A DNA stretch of 64,000 bases from the NCBI GenBank assembly GCA_012931725.1, contig CM022951.1, forward strand, positions 76,323,905 through 76,387,904. Reading direction: 5' to 3'. The DNA is from Litsea cubeba (taxonomy: Eukaryota; Streptophyta; Magnoliopsida; Laurales; Lauraceae). A program made the position numbers and the translations under genes. Positions 1-11,224 of this stretch are shown here, one piece after another; within the stretch, counting starts at the first letter, position 1; each line of letters opens with the position of its first letter. The notes under the pieces are model-generated. The model worked only from the letters and a program-made list of their open reading frames with translations, was not told where the DNA came from and searched no databases.

Positions 1-1247
1 GGTTCACAGAGAATGATAGTGGAGGGATTGGAATGATGGTTCGGCAGGGTGAAGGGTCGAAGATGTGTTCGGATATGGTTGATGACGTAGGGGGTTTGGC
101 TATAATGAAGGATGGTGGTAGGAGGTAAAGATGAAAGTGCGGAGTTGGGTGGCGTTCAAGTGGGTATGGGCAGAGTTGTAGAGGATATTTCTGTTTGACT
201 AGTTTGAACGAATCTTTGAATGGGTTGAATTCAGTCGACTGGTTTTCACTTGATGTGGACAGAACGGTTTGGGAGATGGGAGTGGATCTGCAAGGGTAGT
301 GCAGGCTGTGGGTTTTATGAGTGGTTTTCAGGTTTTGGAAAATAGAGACAGAGAGAGAATCACTTGGGGCATGGGACATCTAATGGGATGGGTTTTCTTT
401 TCCGTAAAATCCTTAAAAATATATAAAGATATTTTAGCTGTATATTATTATTTGTTTGTTGATTGTATTTTTTATTTAAAAATTAAATAATTTTCTTCAA
501 CATTTTCCTTATTATAATTTAAGAGAACCTTTAAATTTGAAAATATCCCAACATTTCCCCCATACGATAATCCCTAGAATGTTATTTTGTGAAAATGATC
601 CAAATATATTTTTTTTGTAACAAAATGGTCCAAATCATTGACTCAATGGCACATAAATCCAAAAATCAAATTTATTGTAGCTTTCTTATTTCACTTAGTG
701 AATTGTGACCACTGGCCTTTTCACTTTTCATTGCCAATTACCAATAATTCAGCATGGTGAATGAAAGTGACCTCTTTCTTTCCCCACTCAAATTATATTT
801 AATGACAGGATCACAATTCACCATATGCTTGTAGCAAATACTTCAAGTTCTCAATCTCTGTAACTAGCAGTGACTATGGACTGCACTGCTCCCAGTACAG
901 AATCTATGGACAAACATAAATGACTTTCAAAAAATAATTCAAAAACATTAAGTCTTTGTCATCTTAGTATCTTATTGGAGGTGTTTATATTTAACAATAA
1001 GGCTCTGTTGGGTCAAAATTCCAAAGAGTCCTATTTCCACTGAGTTATTGTTCTAGGATTATATGGAATATGAGATTATTTGCTCCTTTCAATAGTCATA
1101 AACCAAAAAATGGACCGTGAATTTTACCATAATGTACTTTTGTGACAGATGAACTGACCAACTAATCAACAAGGATGTGCAATTTTGAATTTTTTGCATA
1201 AAAGAGAGAAATGTGTGACTTCATCGTTAATGTGGTCAAAGATGGCA
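1..1247. other. AT-rich non-coding stretch
   Basis: I see no gene, splice-supported exon or transposon terminus here. The longest open frames are short and have no recognisable motif. The stretch lies upstream of two YbaK-domain gene exons, so it may be intron or an older decayed repeat, but nothing visible decides this. Confidence 0.5.
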
Positions 1248-1586
1248 CTACTCGAGTGATAATGACACTACAAGATGCAAAATCCACCTACTGACATCAT
1301 AATCTTTCAAATCATGAGAGAAAATCGACTGAGATGGTTCGGCCATGTTAGAAGGCGTCCAACAGAGGCACCTGTTAAAAGGTGTGAAAGCATGGAGTTT
1401 GCCAAGAGTAGGAGAGGGAGAGGGAGACCCAAGAGAAGTTGGAAAGAAACTATTAAACATGATCTTGCCTACATGGATCTAACGGAGGACATGGCCCTAA
1501 ACAGATTTGATTGGCGTCGTCAAATCCATATAGCCGACCCCACCTAGTGGGAAAAGGCTTGGTTTAGTTTGGTTTGGTTTGGTTTT
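1248..1586 (+). mobile_element. LINE 3' end, RTE-like reverse transcriptase tail
   Basis: The frame from 1275 to 1546 encodes the extreme C-terminus of a plant non-LTR reverse transcriptase. It contains RENRLRWFGHVRRRP, then GRGRPKRSW, then ending HIADPT. Right after the stop comes a run of TTTGG-type repeats (about 1560-1585), as RTE-type LINEs often end in a short simple repeat rather than poly(A). No upstream reverse transcriptase core is present, so this is a 5'-truncated, non-functional insertion. Assignment to the RTE clade is inferred from the C-terminal wording and the tail. Confidence 0.75.
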
Positions 1587-1978
1587 CTCACAAAAGGAGT
1601 GTAGAGACCTGAAGACAATATTAACAAAGTTATTTCTTTCCTTTATTGTGGAAAATTCCATAAATTATGTGCATCTTACATCGAATTTTCCTCCATAAGT
1701 CTAACATTAGTCATGCAGCCTATAAATGTTGCATGCCTCCAGCATCCTAGCATTTGGTGTGTATTACCTTCCAAAGAAAATTATGAATGTATAATTGGAA
1801 ATTTTGCCTGGCACATGTGTGTGTTGAATATTGTACGACTGTCAATTAATTGACTTCAGTAAGAAAGAGAGGAGGGGGTGTGGGTTTAGAATTAACCTGT
1901 GTGTTGACCTGTTTTATTTCTCCATTCGCTTGTAATTTTTTATTTTCATCTAATACTGTTATGTTGTGGTTGATACAG

Positions 1979-2067
1979 TGAGGCTTGCACCTGAGGAGGA
2001 GTCACTGAAATTAACTGGATATGAGCACAACGGTGTGACATGTGTTGGCATGAAGACAGATATTCCA
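1979..2067 (+). CDS. YbaK/aminoacyl-tRNA-editing-domain protein, internal exon
   Basis: The exon starts after a tgatacag acceptor and ends at a gtaatt donor (2068). It encodes RLAPEEESLKLTGYEH, NGVTCVGM, KTDIP. Joined to the exon at 7802 it reads KTDIP-VILDEAIAKL without a shift of frame. This matches the C-terminal part of plant YbaK/prolyl-tRNA-synthetase-associated-domain proteins, whose bacterial relatives hydrolyse mischarged aminoacyl-tRNA. The role of the plant protein is inferred from the family. The N-terminal exons were not found in this window and probably lie to the left. A 5.7-kb intron crowded with repeats follows. Confidence 0.8.
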
Positions 2068-2607
2068 GTAATTCTCGTCACTGGAGTTCTTTTTGCTTTC
2101 TTTACGCCTTGCACCATTGGTACCTAGTCATTGCATACTAACTTCCAATAATACTTTGAGGCTTCAGGGTGCTCTGTTTTTTAAATGGGTGTTCTGTACC
2201 CTGGTTTAGAACCTCAATTTAGAGAGTCAACACTCTAGAGGGCTGTTCAATCTTTTGACTCCATTAGGAGGATCTTAAAGCTCAGAGATTTGTGGCTTAA
2301 AATCTGAACAGCTTAATCTTAGGGAAGTTCACTATATATACAAGATGCCTTCCATAAATCTAGAGAACGTGCATCATGCATACATGCAAACTCAGACAAC
2401 CTTTCACAGTACAAGAATGAAAGACAAAATATAAGTCCATTTCCACTGTTTGAAAAGGGTTTAAGTAAATTATCTCCAAGAAACAGACTGATTTTACAGT
2501 GTGAGACAGGATTCTATTAAGGCTGGATACCCATTCATAACTTTAAGCAACATTAAGATCATATTGCATTAAATTTATGGAAGTCAAATTACAGCACATG
2601 ATTTATA

Positions 2608-2609
<2 letters not shown>

Positions 2610-2639
<30 letters not shown>
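2610..2639 (+). repeat. Homopolymer of 30 cytosines
   Basis: An uninterrupted C30 run followed by CACACC. Such tracts are rare in plant DNA and can form i-motif or, on the other strand, G-rich structures. The exact length may be affected by polymerase or assembly slippage. Confidence 0.95.
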
Positions 2640-2662
2640 ACACCAAGAGGAAAATCTTCAAT

Positions 2663-2793
2663 GAAATATATGACATGTCAATAGCAGCTCTCAAGGTTTT
2701 TCATAAAACTTGTTTTGATCTCTCTCTCTCGCTCTCTGAAATATATGACATGCCAATAGAAGCTCGCAAGGTTTACCATAAAACTTGTTTTGA
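2663..2793 (+). repeat. 56-bp direct duplication around a CT spacer
   Basis: The copies at 2663-2718 and 2738-2793 begin GAAATATATGACATG and end CTTGTTTTGA, with only a few differences. They are separated by a 19-bp CT-rich spacer, which suggests slippage or unequal exchange at the microsatellite. Confidence 0.9.
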
Positions 2794-3135
2794 GAAATTA
2801 AAATACATACTCAAGAATTATGAGAGCTCCAGTAGATAGCAATCTTTTCTTCCCTGATATTGTGTGTAAAATCTTCCATTGGCAAGTGATATTTACTTTC
2901 TTAAAAAAAACCCTAGATACAAAATGGAAGTTTCATAATTGGTAGAATCATAACTAAAATACAATGAAAACTGGCACGGAAGTACAAATATATGCTATGA
3001 GTTATCAAGAGATGATAGCTTGCCAGGAATAGCTAGAGACTGTATGCTTTAAATCAAGGTATTTCTTTCGTCTGTGGATATTTTACATGTTGTTTCTAGA
3101 AAGCTACATGATACAAACTTTGCACTGGATGTAAT

Positions 3136-3138
<3 letters not shown>

Positions 3139-3215
<77 letters not shown>
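3139..3215 (+). repeat. (CT)38 microsatellite
   Basis: A perfect dinucleotide run of about 77 bp, long enough to be highly variable between individuals. It sits inside the YbaK-domain gene intron. The ORF over it (RERERE on the minus strand) is an artefact. Confidence 0.97.
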
Positions 3216-3219
<4 letters not shown>

Positions 3220-4140
3220 ATTTGTTGTGTTTTCAAGGCCTTGATTATTAATATTTAATAGTGACAAATATTATCACTATTAAGCTCCTTTATTATATTA
3301 TTTAATTGCTTTTGTGTCATTTAAGCTTTTGCTATATGGTAAGGGCTCTCTCACTGACCTTACTTTTTTCGAGGTGAAAGTATGATATTGCATGTTTTCA
3401 GCTTCATCAACTTGACTCATTTTCTCAGGTTTTACACCTGTCATGGACGACTAATAAACTGTTATGCGTGGGCAGCTCCTCAATAATGTATTTGGTGGAA
3501 TGAATAGGCCTTGATATTTAAAAAAAAAGGTCTTTGTTATTCATAGGGACAATTATTAACATAGTTAAGGTATATTATTTTATGTATTTTAAGGGCATGT
3601 TTGGTAACGGGAGAAGAATCCTCTATTCGGAGGAATCTTTGCATCCGCGGAATTAGACTTTCTTACTAGAGGATTTATGAGGGAGATTATTCATCGAATT
3701 CTACGTTTGGCAAGCACAGAGGAATCAACAATGATTCCTTCAAATCCAAGTTTGGTAACGAAAGAGGAATCCTCAAAAAAAAAAAAAAAAAAACCAATTA
3801 TTTTCATCTCAAATTCATTCAACATCATCCAAAAAACATTCACATCCTCTAATACATCCTTCAAAACCCCATTTTGTACTCACGAAATAAGTTAGGAATT
3901 TTTTGACAAAGTCTCCCCTTGACGGGAGGGTTTTTTTTTTTTTTTTTTTTCTTACAACCTATTTAGATACCTGTAAAATCAAACATTATAAAATCATTTC
4001 ATACAAACTATCATTTCTTCCAAAATCTCGATAAATCAATTCAATCCATAAAGCGCAAAATATTGACTTCCACAAAGCCTTACAAAATAAATTGGTACAA
4101 AATATTGACCAACCCTATAACAAATGCAGAATATATACAT

Positions 4141-4523
4141 CATTGCACTTCTTCAGCATCTCTCATCTGCTCAGCCAGCTCCGCCACTCTTTTTTTCCTC
4201 CGCTTCTTGAAGTCCTGAACAAAAATGTGATGGGTTAAAAATAACCCAAAATGTCAAAGGGTGCAAGTCACATAGTCACCATCTCTATTAGACTCTATTG
4301 CTCTTGCTCTTTTGGTGAAGTTCAGAGAACATATTCTCTCCGAGGTAAACCCCCCAGGGATTACTTTGCCTTCTTTGCGCATCTCAAGCATGATGTGGAG
4401 GAGCACATCATCCTGTTCATTTGTCCATTTCATGTTTCTTGTTGAAGCCGTGTTCGCAGCTTGGGGGCTAGTCGGTTCAGACATCCTACAATTGAAATGA
4501 GTGTTAAACATCCAAGGAATCAT
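4141..4523 (-). pseudogene. Myb/SANT-like ORF of PIF/Harbinger element, decayed
   Basis: The minus-strand frame from 4523 contains KWTNEQDDVLLHIMLEMRK, then EGKVIPGGFTSERI. This resembles the trihelix Myb/SANT-like domain that partners the transposase in PIF/Harbinger elements and helps DNA binding. A separate downstream piece (about 4140-4218) ends FKKRRKKRVAELAEQMRDAE-EVQ-stop, a basic coiled tail typical of such proteins. The pieces are not in one open frame as they stand. They may be exons, or they may be broken by shifts. Only the family resemblance is inferred. Confidence 0.6.
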
Positions 4524-5192
4524 TTAAAACTTTACTAACCAGTGACAAGGCCATCTCCTGCACACCCATATCCATTCCACCTAACACATGCCATGCAGGC
4601 ATTTAACTGCTTTACTCCAAGGGTCATTCCCCATAGAGGGTAAACAACCCACAACCAGCACATACCACCACCAGAATACATTGTTAGTCGCATGTTTATC
4701 AATTTTGGTTTCCCTACTTTCCATTTACCCAACCTAATTACATGTAACCAGTTTACCTATAATTGGCTATGGCTTCACAAAGCAAGATACTTGCCAGTGG
4801 CTTGCACACAAAGGGTCAATCAAGCTGTGAGCCTTCTCTTTGTCCACATTCAAATAGCTTCCACATCCAGCACTAGAGACAAGACGCATATTTGTATGGC
4901 TTTCTCAAAAGCGATCTAACATACCCACCACCATTAACAATTAACAATATTGGCAGTATAAAATGAAACCAACAGTCCAATCAATAATGTCAACATCTTG
5001 TGAAGCTATCAAATAACATTACTGGAAGAAGAAAAAGCAACCAGATTCCTAAACAAAAAAAATTATGATAACCAAAAGATACAGCATGAAGAAATTAAGT
5101 GTGACTTTATCACGATAAAGCAAGGGAAAAACTTCAGAGATAACATTGCACCCATATAGGAAAGGAAAAATGGAGGAACAAGTCAACAAGCC

Positions 5193-5609
5193 ATGTGGCT
5201 TTTGATGGCTTCACAAGATGGTGTAAACGCGAGTGAGATTGTCATTCCCACTGACATCCCTGCATGGGGTGGATTTGGAATAGTGGCAGGGCTGGTGATG
5301 TGGGGTTATAGGGTGATTTCAACAATTGGGAAGAAAATAACAGAGCTGACACCAACTAGAGGTTTCGCAGCAGAGTTTGCTGCTGCTTCAGTAGTATTGG
5401 GAGCATCAAAATTGGGATTACCCATCTCTGGAACGCACACTCTTGTCGGCGCTGTCATGGGTGTGGGGTTTGTGAGGGGCCTTAACAGAGTGTGATCTGA
5501 GACGGTGAAGGAGATTGTGGCCTCTTGGGTAGTTACTGTTCCTGTTGGCGGGATTTTGGCAGTTTTCTATACATGGGTTCTAACCAAGATCTTAGTCTAT
5601 CTGGTTTGA
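5193..5609 (+). pseudogene. Captured PHT2;1-type phosphate transporter C-terminus
   Basis: The translation carries EIVIPTDIPAWGGFGIVAG, GKKITELTPTRGFAAEF, KLGLPISGTHTLVGAVMGVG and, after one stop, SETVKEIVASWVV and FYTWVLTKILVYLV-stop. This is the C-terminal transmembrane part of plant PHT2;1, a plastid inner-envelope phosphate transporter of the inorganic phosphate transporter family. One in-frame TGA (5493-5495) interrupts it after GLNRV, where relatives have an arginine. Apart from that the frame is open to 5609. The N-terminal two thirds and the transit peptide are missing, so it cannot make a transporter. It lies within the PIF-like element and appears transposon-captured. Confidence 0.85.
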
Positions 5610-7801
5610 GCTGCATGCTCAAAGACAAATTGGCTCGGTGTATCAGGTTGCAAAAAGAACTGCTACATCATTTCAAGTGGTTGGTAATGCAGGCCATTTC
5701 TTCATAATTCGTTGTCGCCAACAAGTTCTTCTCCTTAAGATTCATCTTCTCCTTCATTTTCACGAAAATTCACGCCCGGCAGTTTCCCCAATTTTGTTTT
5801 CTTTGCTGGTTACTAAGAGGTAAGATCTCTCTTCCTTTCCTTAGATTCGTGTTTAGGAGTGCATTCCATCCAAGTATTTCAACATACATGCTCAAGTTCA
5901 TATTCCATCATAGATCGTGGGTTTTCAAAGAGAAAACGGAAAATGGAGGAAAAAAATGATAAAAAAGGAAAAATCAAGAACCCTAACCTGACTTATGGTT
6001 TTGAACAGATTGACAAGAGGGAGGGCGCCGGTAGAGTGCGGTGGAGTCCGACGGTGGGAAGAGACCTGGACTGTGTAAGAGGGCTAGGTCGTTGAAGGAC
6101 CACTTCCTTTTGTCTTTGCCGAGAAAGAGAGAGGAGTGAGAGATCGTCTATTGCAGCAGCAAAGGGAAAGACTGTCTTCTCCGGTCGCATCAACAGAGTC
6201 CAGGCCTCCCGTCGCATGAGCAGTAGAGGAGAGGGTTTTATGCAGATCGATTCGGGATCGAGAGAGGAGTCGGTGGGATGAGCTCTATCGAGAGAGGATT
6301 TCTGCGCAGAAAACCCACTTATATACCTCCCCCTTTAAAAGCTCTGATTTACAAGATCTGATGGGGGGTGGTTCGACCAATGAACTCTTTTATTGCGTAG
6401 AAAAAGGAAGCCTTCTTTCTTCGGTCTCGGTTACAACCAAACATGGGTTTTCCATGAAAGAGCGGAAAATGGGCGAGGATTCCCCTTTGATGACCATTGC
6501 CAAACATGCCCTAAAGAGTTTGTTCGTAATAATTTCAAACTGGGGACCATCTTCATCAATGCACATGCATCTCAGACGCCATCACTTCTATGGCTGTCTT
6601 TGCTTCATATAGCCTGGACACTGACCCCTTGTGATTGTCTGTGTCGGATACCGACCCTACCCTGTTTACGCTCTGCCCTGATCATTCTACCTATTACCAT
6701 CATGTTTTAGTCTGTATAATTATTCCTCATCTCTCTGTGCTTGACTCTTATCTAGTCTGCATGATACATGGTTTCCTGCTCTAAGCATGTCCATGGTTGG
6801 CTGCCAAGTGATAGATACATTCATACATGTGTATTTTCAACATAACAATCCAATACACGTACCAACATATACGAAAAGATGGGGATATAACTTGCATGTA
6901 AATTAAATTACTTGAGTCATGCGTATCCAAATGGGCCTCAAGGTGTGTGTTACACGTATATGAAAATTAGCTGCCTAGTGATTGTAATGAACGTAGTGGG
7001 ACTTCTGATGTTTATATTCATTGCTTAATAGTTAATACATTCTTTTTCACTGCTTCTGCTTGTTTTCACTTACAACTGTATGGTCAGAGCTATTTCTGAT
7101 CTTAAACATGACTGATTTCCACTCGGCAGTGACAACTCATCTAATGCCATTAGTGATTATTGAAATATCTGGTTCACGCTCGATTAGATGTTTTTTTAAT
7201 CCATTTTTGACTGGTTAAGAAGGAATATACAATCTCATCACTTATACAGGGCAAATAAACTGAAGGACAACTTTCAGCCATTTACAAGCTAGAGGGAATT
7301 TTAGTCAGTTTGCTCAATGCGGTTGTTTCCAATTTAACATCTGGTGGTGGGGGCGAGTATCATTTGTCTTATGCTATATCAAGCGCCACACCCCCTCCCC
7401 CCCTCTCCTCTTTCTTGTGGAGTTCAGAACAATGTTTAAGGAGTGCATTTGGATGGTCTAGTGGATTTAATATATTCATTAAAGATGTAATGGACAAATA
7501 AATCAACATAAGAAACATACTCCAAGTTGCAACTTTTTTGCATTTCACTTGGAAATAATAATGATGACAACTAGTGGATTATTTCTTCTAGAAAGTAAAT
7601 GAATTCATTGTAATTTCTGGTTTGAGCATCCAAATGCAACCGATCCTCGTATCCTGGCTCTACTGGGCAGAATGGCTAATGATTGATTAGATTATGTCGT
7701 TTCCCATACACCTTCTGCAAGTTGTTTCACTATTTTGACTTTATTTTTTATGTTTAGTGGTCTTAACTGTAATTAGTAAGACAAATACTGGGTTTTTGCA
7801 G

Positions 7802-7942
7802 GTGATCTTGGATGAAGCGATTGCAAAATTGGAACCTGATTTTTTCTGGCTGGGAGGTGGTGAGGTTGATCTGAAGCTGGGGATCAGAACCTCCCAATTC
7901 ATCGGTTTTGTTAAACCTTTTATAGTCAAGTGTAGTACTTAA
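7802..7942 (+). CDS. YbaK/aminoacyl-tRNA-editing-domain protein, last exon
   Basis: The exon begins right after a pyrimidine-rich ttttgcag acceptor and runs to a TAA at 7940-7942. It encodes VILDEAIAKLEPDFFWLGGG, then EVDLKLGIRTSQFIGFVKPF and IVKCST. The GGGEVDLKLG stretch is strongly conserved in plant YbaK/prolyl-tRNA-synthetase-associated proteins and forms part of the editing fold. With the exon at 1979-2067 it forms the C-terminal 75 or so residues of the protein. No defect is visible, so the gene may be functional, but most of it lies outside the window. Confidence 0.85.
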   Translation: MILDEAIAKLEPDFFWLGGGEVDLKLGIRTSQFIGFVKPFIVKCST

Positions 7943-8568
7943 AAAAAGACTTTCTGGAAAATGAAAGAAGCCATGATTCCGCCTACAGAAGATGAATAAA
8001 CAAGTAAAATCCATGGGAACCTGGTCCGGTGAAACGCCAGCAGCTCACCATCTCTACCGTGTTATTGTCATGAGCAGCATCGGCTTCTAGGCCCATAGTT
8101 TGGATGTTTGTTTTTCTTGGAACAGGCAACTTTTGCTTGCCATTTGTTTAGAAGTTTGTGTCAATTTGTCAAACAACTGGTGTACTTTATAATGTGCTTG
8201 GACTTGGAGACATTCTTGAACTTAATGCTGGTATTGTCGATGGTTAATAGGCTCGGGAATTGGGGTTTAAGAACCTTTTGTCTTCATTCCTTTTGGCTGA
8301 ATATCATCAACATTTATAAGTGTTTCCATTATCCAAAGGGGATTGATGAGCCTTTTTAGGCCCTCTTAATAGACCAAGGTGCCCCTGATTAATGCATTAT
8401 TTACCAAGTGCGATCCAACTCCACCATTTACTAGGTGTGGGCCTGTTCTCCAACTTGCATGGAACTTGAATTATGAAAATCTCACTTGATCCTGGTGTTC
8501 TTAACCCGTTTTCTCCTAGCTCAACACCTTCTAATAACTATTGATAAACGATCATTTTCCTACGACCC

Positions 8569-8571
<3 letters not shown>
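7943..8571 (+). other. Presumed 3' UTR and flank of YbaK-domain gene
   Basis: This non-coding sequence follows the TAA stop. I see no clear canonical AATAAA close to the stop and no other gene. Confidence 0.4.

Positions 8572-8604
<33 letters not shown>
8572..8604 (+). repeat. (CT)n microsatellite
   Basis: A perfect CT run of about 33 bp. Confidence 0.95.
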
Positions 8605-8609
<5 letters not shown>

Positions 8610-9525
8610 CTTGATTATTTTGGTGGGCTCGTCACTAAAACTCCCTCAGTGGAGGAGTTTGATATTGGTCGATGGTTTTTTACAATTCAACAAAAGGCAG
8701 AGAGCTTTCACAGGGCCTCTTTTTTTTCTTTTTTTTAATAAATAAAAAACGCCAAAGGAGAAAAAGTGGAAAGGATGGAATATGGCATTGTCATTGATTA
8801 GTGATTCATCCAATGTTAGGATTTAGAGTTTAGGATTTAGGGTTCAGGGAATTAAGGACAAAATTAAATGATTCGGCCATGGGAAGAGATGGAGAGGATT
8901 GTCCCTCTCAGTGCTACAGCTGCATGGGTGATGATTTTATTTTGTCTCTTGTATAATGCTTCTTGGTTTTTTCCTATTAATAACTGGGGTTTTAGCCATT
9001 TATAACCGGACAGAGGCAGAGGCAATGAACGACAGCAGTTATATAATTAATGAAACAAAATGACATACTTCTAGTTCTACCGTTTATCTAATTGTCTTCG
9101 ATCAATGTCTGCTATAGCTAGGCTTATTATGGTACAGACCTAGTATATGCAGTGCAGCCCTCTGATCATATATACTTACAACTGTAGACCCCCACTAGTA
9201 CTGTCCCACATGTCTCCGGTGAACATTCCTTCTTTATCACCACTCGTCTGCCTATCATGATAGAGAATATTTGCCTTTCTTCTGGACAGTATTTATTACA
9301 AGGTATATTCAACTGATCACAGAGATGGAAAATACCAATTAAATGACAGGCCCATTTTCAGTGTGGATTATGATCTGCGTCCACCACCTGATCATTTTAA
9401 ACTTCAATATTGTGTGTGGACTTTGTTCAACATTAATTACTCCATTCGCTCACCAGTTGGTTGAGACAGATAGCCCAATCATCAATTCATCATTTTTTAA
9501 TATGATTTGTCAGCTACAGTTGTTG
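8605..9525. other. No feature recognised
   Basis: AT-rich sequence without exon-like motifs. It contains telomere-like single words (TTTAGGG-type) near 8820-8850, but no array. Confidence 0.5.
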
Positions 9526-9664
9526 GTTTTTTTTTTTTCCCTAGCCCAGGAGAGAAAGCCGGATAAAATTCACCCGTGGCTCCAGTGTGGTAGTGTAGTT
9601 CCGAGCCCACAACCTTCAGGTGCAAACCATGGTCTTAGGCCAACTGAGCTACCCCTCAGGGTTT
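9526..9664 (-). mobile_element. tRNA-derived SINE
   Basis: Read on the minus strand the element starts near 9664 with GGGGTAGCTCAGTTGG, a pol III A-box. It then has GGTTGTGGGCTCGGAAC, which resembles a B-box about 40 bp on. It ends in an A-run (the T-run at 9527-9538 on the plus strand) after about 140 bp. That layout of tRNA-like head, short unrelated body and A-tail is that of a plant SINE. I could not fix a target-site duplication. A decayed tRNA gene is less likely because no cloverleaf acceptor closes. Confidence 0.7.
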
Positions 9665-11224
9665 AGATACAGCTCTTATGAACATTCACAGTGTTGAATT
9701 TGAAAAATGATTTCATGCAGTTTCGCAACCATTTTATGTGCAGATGGCCATTAAAAGATTGAAAATAAAAATAAAAAAATCTTTAAAGTGATCAGTTTAG
9801 CTCGTTACAAATGATTCGCTCAAAAAAGTTCCCAAATCTCTAGGTCCGGCATTGAAACTAAATCTATTATAATCTAGAGGTAGTCGAGTTATCCCTCGTT
9901 GGTGGATTTGGTTCTGGCAGATAAGTGGTTTTAGAGAAGAAACAGCTGGAAATAGGATGTTATGAGATATGTAAAGGATGCATATAAAAGTATCTTGGAC
10001 CATCCTAGCTACCCTATACCATGTGGGCAGATGCTGTAGAATGCAGAATATACCTACCGAAAGAGTGAAATTAGAAAACTAACGGATAACGACCTTTTTC
10101 ATTTATGAGCAACCACCGACCACATTCTTCTACAATGACTCCAGACCCACGTCTTATGTTCTCTGCTCTATTTATTTCACAATCATTCAGATCATCAGAA
10201 GTTAAAAAAAAAAAAGAGGCCCTCGAGGGGACAATGACCCATCACTCCCACTATTCTAAAAATGGAGAGTACCAAGTGCAGTTTTTACTGTGAACTCATT
10301 CGCTAGGCTTAAGGCCGTGTTATGAATGGGAGGATTCAGGTGTGGTTGCTGGTAATCCATGGAGACTACATCTGCATCAACATCGGTTACATCGGACTCT
10401 GTACTCTCTGACATCGGATCCAAATCCTAGTATCGATCGCCATCGCCTCCTAATTTTCTACACAGACACACACGTACAAGTTACATTACCGCCCTCCTTT
10501 TTATAATGGTTTTTATCATGAACATGGATCCGTTTTTACATAACCACCAACACCCACCCATGAATGAATACACGTAGAGATGCATGCATGCACGAGCAGA
10601 CCATCTGCCTTTCCCCCTTTCACTAAATGAATGGTGCAGGAAGTGGGAGCCCATATAGGATTTGGCCACTAATCCCATCACATTTAACTACCTAACAGCT
10701 ATTAGTTATTACTGTCTCTCGATCGATTCCAACGAAGACACCATGGTGTAATTTTTTACCTCTAATTTAGTTTTCTGTCGCAAATCCACATCAGAATAGG
10801 GCATGAGATTCTTATTTCCTTCACATCCCATACATCAATAATGACAATTAATAGGAAAGCAAAAGTACTTACAGAAGCAGAGGAAGAAGTAGATGCGCAT
10901 ATAAAGACTTGTTGAACATGTTTTTCATTTAAAATCACCGATTGGTGTATATAATAAGAGGAGAGCCAAAGAAAGGCAATACATACAGTACAACCGCCAA
11001 TATTATCTAATTATGAGAGCCAAAGAAAAGCACTACATACAGTACAATAGTCAATATTATCAAATTATGTTCACAGATGTTGGCTGTAATTATATGAGTC
11101 TTGCTAGTTCACTAGTTCCTACTTCTTATCCAAATGATGGATCGAAGTCAAACGTAAGTAGAAGCACTTAATTTTAAATATGTAGGGAAAAAAAGAAAAG
11201 AAGACAAAGGAATAAAGGGGTAGT
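9665..11224. other. Intergenic, downstream of the RGF-like gene
   Basis: No exon was recognised. It contains a 54-bp tandem duplication (10961-11068), annotated separately, and short ATGCATGC alternations near 10580. Confidence 0.45.
10961..11068 (+). repeat. 54-bp tandem duplication
   Basis: Two adjacent copies (10961-11014 and 11015-11068) start GAGAGCCAAAGAAA and differ at a few bases. They lie about 160 bp beyond the stop codon of the RGF-like gene. Confidence 0.9.

Larger units (their letters stand above)
3593..6511 (+). mobile_element. PIF/Harbinger-like non-autonomous element with captured host gene
   Basis: The left end reads GGGCATGTTTGGTAACGG and the right end, reverse-complemented, reads GGGCATGTTTGGCAATGG. 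Both continue imperfectly to a shared GAATCCTC. Each side is flanked by TAA (3590-3592 and 6512-6514), the three-base duplication expected for this superfamily. Inside are a decayed Myb/SANT-like ORF on the minus strand, the usual second gene of PIF/Harbinger elements, and a fragment of a phosphate transporter gene. No DDE transposase is visible. I infer a Pack-type element that was mobilised in trans and landed in an intron. Confidence 0.75.
2068..7801 (+). other. Large intron of the YbaK-domain gene
   Basis: This is the interval between the gtaatt donor at 2068 and the ttttgcag acceptor ending at 7801. It holds a C30 tract, a 56-bp direct duplication, a (CT)38 microsatellite and a PIF/Harbinger-like element with a captured phosphate-transporter fragment. 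The rest (about 2795-3138, 3216-3589 and 6515-7801) is AT-rich with no recognisable gene. That it is one intron rests on the two exons joining in frame into one conserved domain. Confidence 0.65.

Noticed and set aside
3049..3267. 72-residue minus-strand ORF rich in Arg-Glu
   Set aside because: It is simply the translation of the (CT)38 microsatellite.
9526..9664. Functional tRNA gene
   Set aside because: A-box and B-box words are present but no acceptor stem closes, and an A-tail follows, fitting a SINE.
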